The translations under genes and the position numbers were made by a program. A stretch of 64,000 bases of DNA, taken from positions 3,971,501 to 4,035,500 of the forward strand of contig NZ_CP067341.1 of assembly GCF_016638705.1 (NCBI RefSeq), written 5' to 3'. This DNA is from Lysinibacillus agricola (GTDB lineage: Bacteria; Bacillota; Bacilli; Bacillales_A; Planococcaceae). Positions 35,761 to 46,119 of this stretch are shown one piece after another (the first letter of the stretch is position 1; every line of letters begins with the position of its first letter). The notes under the pieces were generated by a model, which worked only from the letters and a program-made list of their open reading frames with translations, searched no databases and was not told where the DNA came from.

Positions 35761-36420
35761 TTAGTTAAATCGCTGTGCAATCATATCGTAAATATAACGC
35801 GCTTGGTCGTATTCTGGCTGTAATGTAAAGGCCTGTTTCAGATGGTACATAGCATCTTCTGTTTGTTCAGTGGATACTGCATAAAGTACACCTAAATTAT
35901 AATGTGCATCTGCATTATTCCAATCCTGTTCAATTAAGTAATCTAATTCCTTCTTACCATCTTCAAACATTTCTAAAGCACATAGCACAATTGCATATGC
36001 CAGACGAATTTGATTATCCTCTGGGGCAAGTTCTGCCGCTCGTTGTAAATATGGCAGTGCAAGCTTCGGATTTTCCATTCGCTCAAAGCATTTGCCCATC
36101 ATATAATAAACATCCGCGCCTTCAATTTTATGCTTTAATGCTTGCTCATAAAGCTTTACTGCCTCTGCGTATCGTTCTGCATTAAAATATAAATTTGCTA
36201 AGCCATAATAAGCAGTTGCTGCTGTTTCATCAACAGTGATTGCTTTTTGAAAGAAACGCTCTGCACGTTCAGTATCCTCTAAGACCGCTAAGAGATTTCC
36301 AAAATTCACATAACCAATTGCGTTTTCAGGTTCTTCTTCAATTGCTTGTGTAAAAAGTTGTGCAGCATCCTCGTAGCGCTTTTCTTGAAATGCTTGAATG
36401 CCCTGCTCGTTAAAATTCAT
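35761..36420 (-). CDS. yrrB: TPR repeat protein (YrrB-like)
   Basis: 219 residues made of about six tetratricopeptide repeats (ALKHKIEGADVYYMMGKCFE, AIGYVNFGNLLAVLEDTERA and similar), a helical scaffold for protein contacts. It lies downstream of mnmA, the same place as B. subtilis yrrB. No catalytic domain. Confidence 0.88.
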   Translation of the reverse strand: MNFNEQGIQAFQEKRYEDAAQLFTQAIEEEPENAIGYVNFGNLLAVLEDTERAERFFQKAITVDETAATAYYGLANLYFNAERYAEAVKLYEQALKHKIEGADVYYMMGKCFERMENPKLALPYLQRAAELAPEDNQIRLAYAIVLCALEMFEDGKKELDYLIEQDWNNADAHYNLGVLYAVSTEQTEDAMYHLKQAFTLQPEYDQARYIYDMIAQRFN

Positions 36421-36442
36421 TATTTTTGTTCACCTCTATGTA

Positions 36443-36505
36443 GCGAAAGACTGCCTAAATTCTATACGCCTCATTCAGGAAAGGCAGTATAAGCAGTCTT
36501 TTCGC
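36443..36505 (-). terminator. Hairpin after mnmA
   Basis: Arms GCGAAAGACTGC and GCAGTCTTTTCGC enclose a smaller inner stem. It lies in the 88 bp gap before the TPR gene. Confidence 0.55.
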
Positions 36506-36508
36506 GTT

Positions 36509-37651
<1,143 letters not shown>

Positions 37652-37691
37652 TCATCAAATTCCTTTATAACCCGTTACAGTTTTTAGCAAA

Positions 37692-38840
37692 TTATTTTTT
37701 CGCTAGTCTTTTGACAATCGCTGCTGTTTTTTCAGCCGCATGTTGTACATCATTTTCCGTTAAATCTTGACCGAAGCTAAAGCGGATTGAGTTACGTAAT
37801 TCCTCTGCCCCTTGTCCAAACATCGCAACTAAAACATGAGATGGATCAATGGAGCCAGCAGTGCACGCAGAACCACTTGATACGCAAATACCTGCCATAT
37901 CAAGATTCACTAGAAATGACTCTACTTCCATACTAGAAAAACTTACATTTAAAACGTGTGGAAGCGTATGTTCTAAATCTCCATTCACATGAAATGCTAG
38001 TTTTTCCTGCATGAAAACATCAAGCATAATTTGCTTAAAGCGATTGTATAGTGCACGCTTCTCTTCGCGCAATTCATTTGCAATTTGCACCGCAGTCGCA
38101 AAACCAATCACTGCAGGCACATTTTCAGTACCTGCACGACGTTTTTTCTCGTGTGCTCCCCCTAATGCATAACTAGTGAATGGTGTTCCTGCTTTTTGAT
38201 AAAGGAAGCCAATCCCCTTAGGACCATTAATTTTATGTGCGGAAACACTTAGTAAATCAACTTGTAAATCAGCAACATTAATTGCCTCTAATCCATATAC
38301 CTGAACAGCATCGGTATGGAAAATAGCCTTATGTTCACGCAACAAGTCACCAATTTCAGCAATCGGTTGAATCGTACCAACTTCATTATTGCCGTACATA
38401 ATCGTTACTAAAATTGTATCCTCACGTAATGCATTTCGCACGTCTTCTACAGAAACACGTCCGTTTTCATCAACCGGCAAATATGTCACATCAAAGCCAT
38501 CTCGCTCAAGCTTTTCACAAGTATGTAACACCGCGTGATGTTCAATTTGAGTGGTAATTATATGCTTCCCTTCCGCAGCACGTGCATATACAGTACCAAA
38601 AATAGCCGTATTATCCGCCTCGGTTCCGCCACTTGTTATAATAATTTCCCCAGGTTGAGCACCAATTGATTTGGCTAATATTTCACGTGCATCATCTAAA
38701 TATTTGCGCGCCTCTCGACCTGCCCCATGAATACTTGATGCATTTCCATAAACCTGTTGCATTGCTGTAGTCATAGCGTCTATTACTTTGTCATTCATTG
38801 GCGAAGACGCTGCATGATCGAGATAAATATATGAATTCAT
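37692..38840 (-). CDS. iscS: Cysteine desulfurase (YrvO type)
   Basis: A PLP enzyme of 382 residues taking sulfur from cysteine. The PLP Lys is in SAHKINGPKG and the persulfide Cys in SSGSACTAGS. HAASSPM near the N terminus and ITSGGTEADN bind PLP. It is adjacent to mnmA, so it most probably supplies tRNA thiolation as YrvO does in B. subtilis. cymR, which represses cysteine metabolism genes, lies upstream. Confidence 0.95.
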   Translation of the reverse strand: MNSYIYLDHAASSPMNDKVIDAMTTAMQQVYGNASSIHGAGREARKYLDDAREILAKSIGAQPGEIIITSGGTEADNTAIFGTVYARAAEGKHIITTQIEHHAVLHTCEKLERDGFDVTYLPVDENGRVSVEDVRNALREDTILVTIMYGNNEVGTIQPIAEIGDLLREHKAIFHTDAVQVYGLEAINVADLQVDLLSVSAHKINGPKGIGFLYQKAGTPFTSYALGGAHEKKRRAGTENVPAVIGFATAVQIANELREEKRALYNRFKQIMLDVFMQEKLAFHVNGDLEHTLPHVLNVSFSSMEVESFLVNLDMAGICVSSGSACTAGSIDPSHVLVAMFGQGAEELRNSIRFSFGQDLTENDVQHAAEKTAAIVKRLAKK

Positions 38841-38849
38841 GTTGAAAAC

Positions 38850-38940
38850 TCCTTTGTACGAAAAGCGCTAAAGATCCGTATCCCTGCCACAGGGTATGGC
38901 ACGACATTGCGTCGACTTAGGGAGCGGTACTTTAGCCTAA
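38850..38940 (-). other. Structured gap between cymR and iscS
   Basis: Outer arms GCTAAAGTACCG and CGGATCTTTAGC pair with an internal loop, and inner CTCCCT/AGGGAT and GGCA/TGCC segments can extend the fold; CTTTT follows. It could be a terminator or a leader element for iscS-mnmA. Confidence 0.45.
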
Positions 38941-38945
38941 ACATA

Positions 38946-39365
38946 TTAAATATAGAACATATAGCCTTCCGCTACATTTTCCTCAGTATATTGCGCTAAA
39001 TCCTCGATTGACGTTGTATCCAATACATTTTTCACAGCATCGCGAATGCGAAGCCACAACTCTCGCTGAGGTGCTTCTTCATTTTCAATTCCTTCTACTG
39101 GCTGAATTGGACCCTCTAACACACTAATAACATTAGCCGCTGAAATTTCACTTGGTGGATTCGCTAGCATGTACCCACCATATGCACCGCGTACACTTTT
39201 AACTAAGCCTGAATTACGTAGTGGTGATACCAATTGCTCTAAGTATGCTTCAGAAAGTTCTTTTTCAGCAGCAATTTTTCGTAGTGGAATAGGTCCTTCT
39301 CCATAATGCTTTGCTAATTCAATCATAATCGTTAGCCCATAACGGCCCTTTGTAGAAATTTTCAT
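38946..39365 (-). CDS. cymR: Cysteine metabolism repressor CymR (Rrf2 family)
   Basis: A 139-residue Rrf2-type winged-helix regulator beginning MKISTKGRYGLTIMIELA, with GAYGGYMLANPP in the wing. The three Cys residues of iron-sulfur Rrf2 proteins (IscR type) are absent, as in CymR, which instead binds CysK. The start is set by GAGGGTGA upstream; the longer frame adds 13 residues without support. Order cymR-yrvO matches B. subtilis. Confidence 0.92.
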   Translation of the reverse strand: MKISTKGRYGLTIMIELAKHYGEGPIPLRKIAAEKELSEAYLEQLVSPLRNSGLVKSVRGAYGGYMLANPPSEISAANVISVLEGPIQPVEGIENEEAPQRELWLRIRDAVKNVLDTTSIEDLAQYTEENVAEGYMFYI

Positions 39366-39579
39366 TTTATCACCCTCTAATAGTCTAGTCGAAAATACTA
39401 CCAACAGTATATCATAATCTCCTCTTGAAGAACTCGGAAATACTCTTGGAAGGTTATGATATACTATTAATTACGCCTTATTATAGTTAGGCAAAATACT
39501 ATTAACGCTTCATTTTAACGCAAAAAAACATTTAGCAATCAAAAATCATTGAAAACTGTTGAAAGGGGAATTTTTTTAA

Positions 39580-40869
39580 ATGCATAATGAACCACTCGCT
39601 TATCGCATGCGTCCATTAACCCTTGATGAAATTGTAGGACACCAAGATTTTATCGGTCCTACTACCGCTCTTTATAAAATGATTCAAAATGAACATATTC
39701 CATCCATGCTACTATACGGTGAGCCAGGTATTGGCAAAACGTCAATAGCGAATGCCGTAGCAGGAAGCTCGAAGCTTCCCTTCTTCGCACTTAATGCTAC
39801 TCGCGCTGGTAAAAAAGACGTTGAGGATATTGTACAGGAAGCTCGAATCTCGGGGAAAGTCCTACTTTTTTTAGATGAAATTCATCGTTTCAATAAATTA
39901 CAGCAGGATAATTTGTTGCCACATGTTGAAAATGGCTCAATCATATTAATTGGGGCTACGACGGAAAATCCGTATCATGATGTAAATCCCGCTATCCGCT
40001 CACGTTGTGGAGAAATATATCAACTAAAACGTTTAACGAAAGAAAATTTAATCGAGCTTATTAGAAAAGCACTTTCTGATGAAAAACGCGGGCTAGGTAA
40101 ACATCATTTTGCATTAACAGACGATCAAATTGCTCAAATTGCTGGAGCAGCTAATGGTGATGCGCGGAAGGCATTGACTTTGCTTGAATCGATTTATTAT
40201 GCAAGTGATGAAGTTGACGGTCAAACAATTGCAGCTGATCATATCATTGAGCATCTTATCGGAAGAATCGGTGTTTATGGTGATAAAAAAGGGTCGCATT
40301 TTTATAATTTGCTATCTGCGTTGCAAAAATCTGTTCGTGGAAGTGATACGAATGCAGCATTGTATTATTTAGCACATTTATTGGAAACAGGTGATTTAGT
40401 AGCTGTCAGCAGGCGCTTACTTGTTATGGCTTATGAGGATATAGGCCTTGCCAATCCTGATGTAGGGCCGCATATGCTTGCAGCCGTACAAGCAGCAGAG
40501 CGTTTAGGCTTACCTGAGGCGCGTATTCCTCTTGCAAGTGCTGTCATTGAAATGTGCCTTGCATCCAAATCCAATTCTGCAATTGCAGCCATCGATGCAG
40601 CAATTGCCAGCATTCACGAAGGAAAAACAGGCGATATCCCACATCATTTACGCGATGCTCATTATGAAGGGGCAAAAGATTTAGGTCATACAGGCTATCA
40701 ATATCCCCATAACAGCCCGATTGGAACATTTGGTGGCTGGGTAGACCAGCAATATTTACCCGATGAGCTTGTGGGCACAGAATTTTACAAGCCTGTCATT
40801 GCAGGTGAAGAAAAACGAATGGCAGGAATCTACGAAAAGCTTAAATCATTTCATAAGGATGAAAAGTAA
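39580..40869 (+). CDS. rarA: Replication-associated recombination protein RarA (MgsA, YrvN)
   Basis: A 429-residue AAA+ ATPase of the clamp-loader type that acts at stalled forks. Walker A GEPGIGKTS, Walker B LFLDEIHRF, sensor 1 IGATTENP, arginine finger near IRSRCGEIY, and the C-terminal tetramerisation part with YEDIGLANPD and HYEGAKDLGHTGYQYPH. GAAAGGGG precedes the ATG. It is divergent from cymR as in B. subtilis yrvN. Confidence 0.95.
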   Translation: MHNEPLAYRMRPLTLDEIVGHQDFIGPTTALYKMIQNEHIPSMLLYGEPGIGKTSIANAVAGSSKLPFFALNATRAGKKDVEDIVQEARISGKVLLFLDEIHRFNKLQQDNLLPHVENGSIILIGATTENPYHDVNPAIRSRCGEIYQLKRLTKENLIELIRKALSDEKRGLGKHHFALTDDQIAQIAGAANGDARKALTLLESIYYASDEVDGQTIAADHIIEHLIGRIGVYGDKKGSHFYNLLSALQKSVRGSDTNAALYYLAHLLETGDLVAVSRRLLVMAYEDIGLANPDVGPHMLAAVQAAERLGLPEARIPLASAVIEMCLASKSNSAIAAIDAAIASIHEGKTGDIPHHLRDAHYEGAKDLGHTGYQYPHNSPIGTFGGWVDQQYLPDELVGTEFYKPVIAGEEKRMAGIYEKLKSFHKDEK

Positions 40870-40919
40870 TATCGCTATATGACTAGGATACCGAAAAACA
40901 TATTATAAGATTATTTATG

Positions 40920-40960
40920 AAAATAAGGCACTTCAACTAAAACCAGGAGCACCTTATTTT
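40920..40960 (+). terminator. Terminator of rarA
   Basis: AAAATAAGG/CCTTATTTT arms followed by a further T, 50 bases after the stop. Confidence 0.65.
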
Positions 40961-41012
40961 TAGGTCTCTTCACCGTGCTACACATTCTACTCATAAGAGA
41001 CGATTTCCGCGA

Positions 41013-41050
41013 GCGAAATATGAGCGTCATCTTCGCTCATATTTCGCTTC
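41013..41050. other. Strong isolated hairpin after rarA
   Basis: A perfect 14 bp stem GCGAAATATGAGCG/CGCTCATATTTCGC with a 7-base loop, no T tract. It lies between the rarA terminator and the orphan genes. Purpose unknown. Confidence 0.5.
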
Positions 41051-41143
41051 ATGTGCTTTCATAGATTATCTCTTAATGTTCAACGATTTATATCTCTTCG
41101 ATTTAATTAATTTCCCAAAGAAACAGGATTGACAGCTAGGCAA

Positions 41144-41863
41144 TCATCCTGTAAAGGTTACTTTATTTGTTGTATAGCGCTTATTGTAAAATAGGTTCAA
41201 TGTATCTTCCACATTTCTCAACGATGGTAATTTATTCGTTTCTTTCTCCTCTTTTTCATTTTCTTTATCATGTAAATAATTAATAAAATTGTAGGTTTGA
41301 TAGAGTAGACTAGCAAACTCCTGTGAATTCTCCCTTACTTCAAAGCGAATTGCTTTTACAGCAACTGCTTGGCCAATCGATTGCTCCCTTGATGGAGAGG
41401 TTTGATCATCATCTACATTATCATCTGTAGTTCTGTATAATAATTTTAATGCCTCATAAACCTCTTTGTTATCACTAAATCGTTCCTTTATCCACTGCAA
41501 AACAAATTGTAATAGGACAACGGCATAAATAAGTGAAAGACGTTCATCTCCAAAAGATTTTTTCGACAAACGTTTAAAGTATTCCGCTTGTGTCACCTGC
41601 TCAAATATGATTAAACGAATTGGATACAGGAGCGCATGTCCACTGTTGATATATAATTTTTCTCGATCCTTATACATAGCCAACCAAAAATCCCTTACTA
41701 ATGAAATAGATTTTCTTGTCGAGAGAGCTAATTGACATTGGATAAGCTCATTTTCAAGTGTTGGTTGTATAAGCCGCAGAAATAAAAGTTCCTCATCCTC
41801 ACTCCCTAATAAGAGTGGTTTTTCTAAGTTCACCAAATCAATTTCAATACCGTTTATTAACAT
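41144..41863 (-). CDS. Orphan protein of unknown function, 239 residues
   Basis: A soluble, helical protein beginning MLINGIEIDLVNLEKPLLLG with an acidic Asp/Glu-rich centre (DDNVDDDQTSPS) and a Lys/Glu-rich linker near residue 205. There is no membrane helix or catalytic motif I can name. AGGAGGC lies before the ATG. It is one of three minus-strand orphans placed between rarA and tcdA, which are neighbours in B. subtilis. Confidence 0.7.
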   Translation of the reverse strand: MLINGIEIDLVNLEKPLLLGSEDEELLFLRLIQPTLENELIQCQLALSTRKSISLVRDFWLAMYKDREKLYINSGHALLYPIRLIIFEQVTQAEYFKRLSKKSFGDERLSLIYAVVLLQFVLQWIKERFSDNKEVYEALKLLYRTTDDNVDDDQTSPSREQSIGQAVAVKAIRFEVRENSQEFASLLYQTYNFINYLHDKENEKEEKETNKLPSLRNVEDTLNLFYNKRYTTNKVTFTG

Positions 41864-42203
41864 TGCACAGCCTCCTTCCTATAAATTCTTACAGCATTGA
41901 TAAACCTAACACACAGATTTTCAATTTTTTAACTATATTTCGACAAAAATCTATAAATACCTTTTAAGCAAAAAGTCCTTTTTTTATTTCCGTACAATAA
42001 AATTTTGACACTATTACGACAGCCATTCCACAATAATCTATTAACATTAACAAAAAAATCTGCAAAACTTTACGAAGTGGAAGCCCAATCATTCCCTCAC
42101 AAAGCCGAGCGCTGTAAGGAATGGAGGCTAAACCGCATAAAGTAAGCAGATTTTAGATTGTTATTCTATTTTCTGAAAAGTGATGCTACATCACCCTTAG
42201 AAA
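41864..42203. other. Gap with a long imperfect hairpin
   Basis: At about 42056-42156 AAATCTGC...ACTTTACG pairs with CATAAAGT...GCAGATTT, and inner AGCC...ATTCC with GGAATGG...GGCT. It probably terminates the upstream orphan gene. Nothing else is seen. Confidence 0.45.
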
Positions 42204-42755
42204 TTATTCATTATCAACAAATAGTTTAAATTGTTGCAAGCATTGTTTGACTGCGCCTTTTTGTTCAAGCACTGCATTTCGTAGTGATGCTATTTTCTCT
42301 TCATCTTCCACGACTTCACTATAAAGTGCGAAAATTGCCAATAATAATTGTTCATTCTCTTCTTGTTCAATGCTAGGTAAAGAAAAGGCAGCAATCGTTA
42401 ATAATTGCTCAACTTTTTCAGGTGTTTTTTGTAATTCATTGGATGAATAATACATTGATTCCGCTAAAAAATAGCAGAGCTTTGCACTACAATCTATAAA
42501 TAAATGCCAGTATGTATTGGCACCCGGTAATTCACCCGCTTTACTGTCAACATACTCTTTATAAAATGTAGTAACTTGTGTGTATAAAGGATTTAGTTCC
42601 CTCATAGCCTTTGGATAATTATTAGATGTATCCAAATAGTCAAATACAATTGTATTCATTTTCTCTTGAAGTTTTACAATATCTAAATGATCACGAATTA
42701 CTTGAATTTCCACTTTACCACTCTCCCATGTTCTCATTTGTTTTTTAAACGTCAT
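42204..42755 (-). CDS. Orphan protein of unknown function, 183 residues
   Basis: A mostly helical soluble protein, MTFKKQMRTWESGKVEIQVI at the start, acidic C-terminal half (PSIEQEENEQ, SEVVEDEEKI). No family recognised. It is the second of three orphans; each has its own intergenic region, so they may be separate transcripts. Confidence 0.65.
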   Translation of the reverse strand: MTFKKQMRTWESGKVEIQVIRDHLDIVKLQEKMNTIVFDYLDTSNNYPKAMRELNPLYTQVTTFYKEYVDSKAGELPGANTYWHLFIDCSAKLCYFLAESMYYSSNELQKTPEKVEQLLTIAAFSLPSIEQEENEQLLLAIFALYSEVVEDEEKIASLRNAVLEQKGAVKQCLQQFKLFVDNE

Positions 42756-42926
42756 TCCTACTCACCTAAGCAGTCCTGTACATTCCAAACAAACTGATTT
42801 ATTATCTATTGGAATTATTTAAATTATAGCAATAAACCAAATAAAGAAGTGAACACATGAACAAAATAAGGCAATTTCGTGAATTAATAGCATTTCGAGC
42901 ACATAATGCGAACAATTTTGGTAAAA
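42756..42926. other. Gap between orphan genes
   Basis: AT-rich with no feature beyond a probable promoter region. Confidence 0.3.
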
Positions 42927-43313
42927 TTATATCCTTTGTACATAATCATAAAATAAAGTTTGCTCTTTCGTCCGATCAACAATTTCTATAATACTTCCTT
43001 GCGCATATTTTTTTATTCTTTTCTGTGGTATATAAAAATAGGCATTGTTTGCAATTAACCACTCACTAAGCGTTAGCTCACTACCTGGCTGTTGATTTGT
43101 CAATATACGTTTATGTCGAAGTATATCCGCCATTTTGTAAAAGCCTTCTGATAGTTCGTAAGCAGAAACATCAAAATTAAAAATAGGGCTAACAACCTGT
43201 CCAATATCAAAAATGTGTATCGTTTGCCCTTCTTCATCAATAGCTAATTCTACTGTGCTTATTTCATCGAATAGATTTAAGCCCCTATATTCCATTTGAT
43301 AGATTTGCTCCAT
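42927..43313 (-). CDS. Orphan protein of unknown function, 128 residues
   Basis: Begins MEQIYQMEYRGLNLFDEIST and has a strand-rich first half (VELAIDEEGQTIHIFDIGQV) and a basic C-terminal part. AAAAGGAGGCG sits directly before the ATG. No family recognised. Confidence 0.65.
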   Translation of the reverse strand: MEQIYQMEYRGLNLFDEISTVELAIDEEGQTIHIFDIGQVVSPIFNFDVSAYELSEGFYKMADILRHKRILTNQQPGSELTLSEWLIANNAYFYIPQKRIKKYAQGSIIEIVDRTKEQTLFYDYVQRI

Positions 43314-43740
43314 TATAAAACGCCTCCTTTTATAGGTTTAATGTTAGAGAGTCATAATACGAAGCTTCTCCAATCGTTCCGGAACCTCTCTTTCTGACGT
43401 TCTATCCGTCACTTTGATGGTTCTGTTCTATCCGTCGTTTTATTTCTGCGAGCACAATGTGAAGCTTCCCAAACGTTCAATATGAATATCCTAGCAAATA
43501 ACGCTCCCATTGTAACATAGAAAAAGCAGCTGTCTTAAAGTGAGACAGCTACTTCTATGCTCATTCTCATAACGGGCCTTCTAGAATTTCTTCGCTTTTT
43601 ATTCTTATCGAGAAATTATTTGAGTTTATCGATAAATATTGTTAATTTATCGATGAAAGTTTTGAATTTATCGCCCAACTTTTTGAATTTATCGCCTAAC
43701 TATTTAAGTTTATCGACATATCAGATTTCGCTAAGTTGTA
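43314..43740. repeat. Gap with degenerate TTTATCG tandem repeats
   Basis: From about 43610 to 43720 the motif TTTATCG recurs six times at a spacing of 20-25 bases (for example GAATTTATCGCCCAACTTTT and GAATTTATCGCCTAACTATT). Earlier, GTTCTATCCGTC occurs twice near 43402-43440. A terminator hairpin is at 43520-43554. Confidence 0.65.
43520..43554 (-). terminator. Terminator downstream of tcdA
   Basis: On the minus strand AGCTGTCT/AGACAGCT arms followed by a T run. It is separated from tcdA by the TTTATCG repeats. Confidence 0.7.
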
Positions 43741-44502
43741 TTACCCTTGTACACGTGTAATTTTTACATCTTTTAAGATGGTATTCACTACCCAGCTTGC
43801 AGCAATTAAGCCTGCTACTGAAGGAACAAAAGCGTTGGAAGATGGAGGCATTTTTGCTTTACGGATGGCTGCATCTGGTTTTCCGACATGCTCCACAACA
43901 TCTGGACGAACTACAATAGGACTCTCATCTGAGAATACAACCGTTACTCCTTTATGAATACCATCCTTCCGTAATTTCGTACGAATTACTTTTGCCAATG
44001 GGTCCGTATGCGTTTTAGAAATATCCGCAATTTTAAAACGAGTCGGATCCATTTTATTGGCTGCACCCATACTCGATATAATTGGAATATTGCGCTTTAG
44101 ACATTCCTTCACAATATGAATTTTATACTTCACTGTGTCACTCGCATCAATAACATAATCTATGCCCTGCGCGAAAAATTCCTCATATGTTTCCTCGGTG
44201 TAAAACATATGCATATCAATTACTTCACATTCTTGATTAATATCAGCAATACGCTCTTTCATGACACCTGACTTTGATTTACCGACCGTTGAAAGATAGG
44301 CAACCAATTGACGATTTACATTTGTAATATCTACATTATCCTTATCTACTAAAATAATGCGGCCAATACCACTTCGTGCACATGCCTCAGCAGCAAATGA
44401 GCCTACACCGCCTACACCAAGAATGGCTACTGTTGTATTTTTTAATTTTTCGAGTCCCTCTGTTCCTATTGCGAGCTCGTTACGTGAAAATTGATGTAAC
44501 AT
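43741..44502 (-). CDS. tcdA: tRNA t6A dehydratase TcdA (YrvM)
   Basis: Cyclises t6A37 of tRNA to ct6A, using ATP. A 253-residue E1/ThiF-like enzyme with the nucleotide loop GVGGVGSFAAEA, LVDKDNVDITNVNRQ, and the IDASDTV segment. I start at MLHQFSRNE, which matches the usual family start and has GGAGAG seven bases upstream. B. subtilis yrvM has the same neighbours rarA and aspS with 6S RNA. Confidence 0.92.
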   Translation of the reverse strand: MLHQFSRNELAIGTEGLEKLKNTTVAILGVGGVGSFAAEACARSGIGRIILVDKDNVDITNVNRQLVAYLSTVGKSKSGVMKERIADINQECEVIDMHMFYTEETYEEFFAQGIDYVIDASDTVKYKIHIVKECLKRNIPIISSMGAANKMDPTRFKIADISKTHTDPLAKVIRTKLRKDGIHKGVTVVFSDESPIVVRPDVVEHVGKPDAAIRKAKMPPSSNAFVPSVAGLIAASWVVNTILKDVKITRVQG

Positions 44503-44529
44503 CCTTACACTCTCCATCTATCGAATTTT

Positions 44530-44718
44530 TTATCCCGCTCTAACGGGCAGTAACTTATCTGTACCGAAAGCGAAGCGCCAGGTACAAAACTTCCACCTTA
44601 AAATTCAGTGAAAGTAAAGAAGTTAGGTGGGAGATTAACTGCCCGTAAATACCTGAATGGTGAAGACTATAATCAGCGGGAGATGAAGCACCCCTACTGA
44701 TTATAGTTTCACTTTATT
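44530..44718. repeat. Second repeat family, longest copy
   Basis: TATCCCGCTCTAACGGGCAG pairs with GATTAACTGCCCGTAA about 100 bases later and encloses one GCGAAAGC-type core flanked by GTACC/GGTAC. It is followed by ACTATAATCAGCGGG and CCCCTACTGATTATAGT, another hairpin. Partial copies lie at 6701, 13097 and 14669. Confidence 0.7.
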
Positions 44719-44945
44719 AGTAAACCTAGTTATATACTAAGATAAAATCAAACCTATATTACATTTTATCATGATATTCTTCAAGTGAAAATTATAACTA
44801 GAAAAAAGAATTCCTCATCAAAATACTTTTTATATGTAAAAGTAAGTTTGGCCTGAATATAAAAGACTATGCATCCGCTCTACTTAAAGTAAAAAGAGCA
44901 ATTGAAATAAGATTACTTCAATTGCCTTTAGTCCCGACGCTTTCA
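44719..44945. other. AT-rich gap before the sugar kinase end
   Basis: No gene seen. Near 44896-44935 CAATTGAA and TTCAATTG arms suggest the kinase terminator. Confidence 0.4.
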
Positions 44946-45926
44946 TTAACTTCCTACCTGTTCATAATTTTTTAGAAAAGCTTCTACAAAATCTGAACCG
45001 AGCTGAACATTTATTTGCTTGAAAGCTGCTATTACTGCCCCACCTATTGGTTGTAAAACTGGTGTCAAAAATTGCAATGGTAGCTCATCAGCTTGTGTGA
45101 ATTGCTGTAATTTAGGTATAAAGAAAGCTTCATTATTAAAGACGCCACCCACTAATACGACAGGTACGTTCCCTTGTTCCCAAGCCATATGAAAGTAACA
45201 TGCTTTGATCGCTACATAATATTTCTTACAAGCATCTTCAATGATGCTAATGGCAGCATGATCTCCTTTTTCTGCTACATCAAAAACATATTTGCTTAAC
45301 GGCGCCATTACTGTCCGAGGATGCTCCGCTCCATAAATACACTCTATTAATTGTGGTACATTTTCCACAGAAAAATAACGTAAAACAACGTCTGTTAAAG
45401 CTGTTGAGTCTCCTCTTCCATCATAGCTTTGAAAAATAGTTTTCAGCACTTGAACGCCTAAATCATAGCCACTTCCCTCATCATCAAAAAGATACCCCCA
45501 GCCCCCTACTCGATGAAAATGTTGCTCACTATCATAACCCATTGTGATAGCACCTGTCCCTGCAATTTGCACAATACCTGCCTTCCCAAGTGTGCCTGCG
45601 TAAAGTGCTATTAAGGCATCATTATCAACAAAAATAGCTACTGTTTTATCGACATATTGGCGTACTATTGATACTACAACTTCCTCTGCTTGTAGCTCCT
45701 TTACCCCGGCCATGCCAGCAAAACAACTATCTATGGCTGCAAATACTTGTGGATTTTGTTGTTGTAAATTCTGTAGTATATCGTGAATCGTTGACTTAAA
45801 ATACTGAACATCCATTGCTGTTGGGTTACTACGATTAGTTACTACTTTGGCGTAAATATTGCCTTGCTCATCACAAATTACTGCAGACGTTTTCGTTCCA
45901 CCACCGTCAATCGCTAATACATACAT
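44946..45926 (-). CDS. BadF/BadG-type amino sugar kinase (NagK/MurK-like)
   Basis: 326 residues of the ASKHA fold: phosphate loop IDGGGTKTSAV, second loop GTGAITMG, GGWGYLFDDEGSGYDLG and adenosine motif VLVGGVFNN. Family members phosphorylate free GlcNAc and/or MurNAc. A longer frame adds about 69 residues encoded by the repeat array, so it is not real. AAAGGAG sits before MYVLAIDGG. Separated from mupG by a terminator and the repeat. Confidence 0.85.
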   Translation of the reverse strand: MYVLAIDGGGTKTSAVICDEQGNIYAKVVTNRSNPTAMDVQYFKSTIHDILQNLQQQNPQVFAAIDSCFAGMAGVKELQAEEVVVSIVRQYVDKTVAIFVDNDALIALYAGTLGKAGIVQIAGTGAITMGYDSEQHFHRVGGWGYLFDDEGSGYDLGVQVLKTIFQSYDGRGDSTALTDVVLRYFSVENVPQLIECIYGAEHPRTVMAPLSKYVFDVAEKGDHAAISIIEDACKKYYVAIKACYFHMAWEQGNVPVVLVGGVFNNEAFFIPKLQQFTQADELPLQFLTPVLQPIGGAVIAAFKQINVQLGSDFVEAFLKNYEQVGS

Positions 45927-45947
45927 AACTATGCTCCTTTCATCTCC

Positions 45948-46117
45948 ATCAATTTCGCATTGGTGTAATTGTAGCTGTCGCTTTGCTTTCGTTACAAAAA
46001 AACATTTGTTGCTTTCGCTCAGAAAACACTTGGAGCTGTCACTTTGCTTTCGCTCAGAAAACACTTGTTGCTGTCGCTTCGCTTTCGCTACAGAAAACAC
46101 TTGCTGAATGAAGATAA
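45948..46117. repeat. Tandem core array upstream of the sugar kinase
   Basis: Three to four degenerate units with GTCGCTTCGCTTTCGC or GCTTTGCTTTCG, bounded by CATCAATTTCGCATTGGTGT and CTTGCTGAATGAAGATAAA. It lies between the mupG terminator and the kinase ribosome binding site. Confidence 0.8.
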
Positions 46118-46119
46118 AA

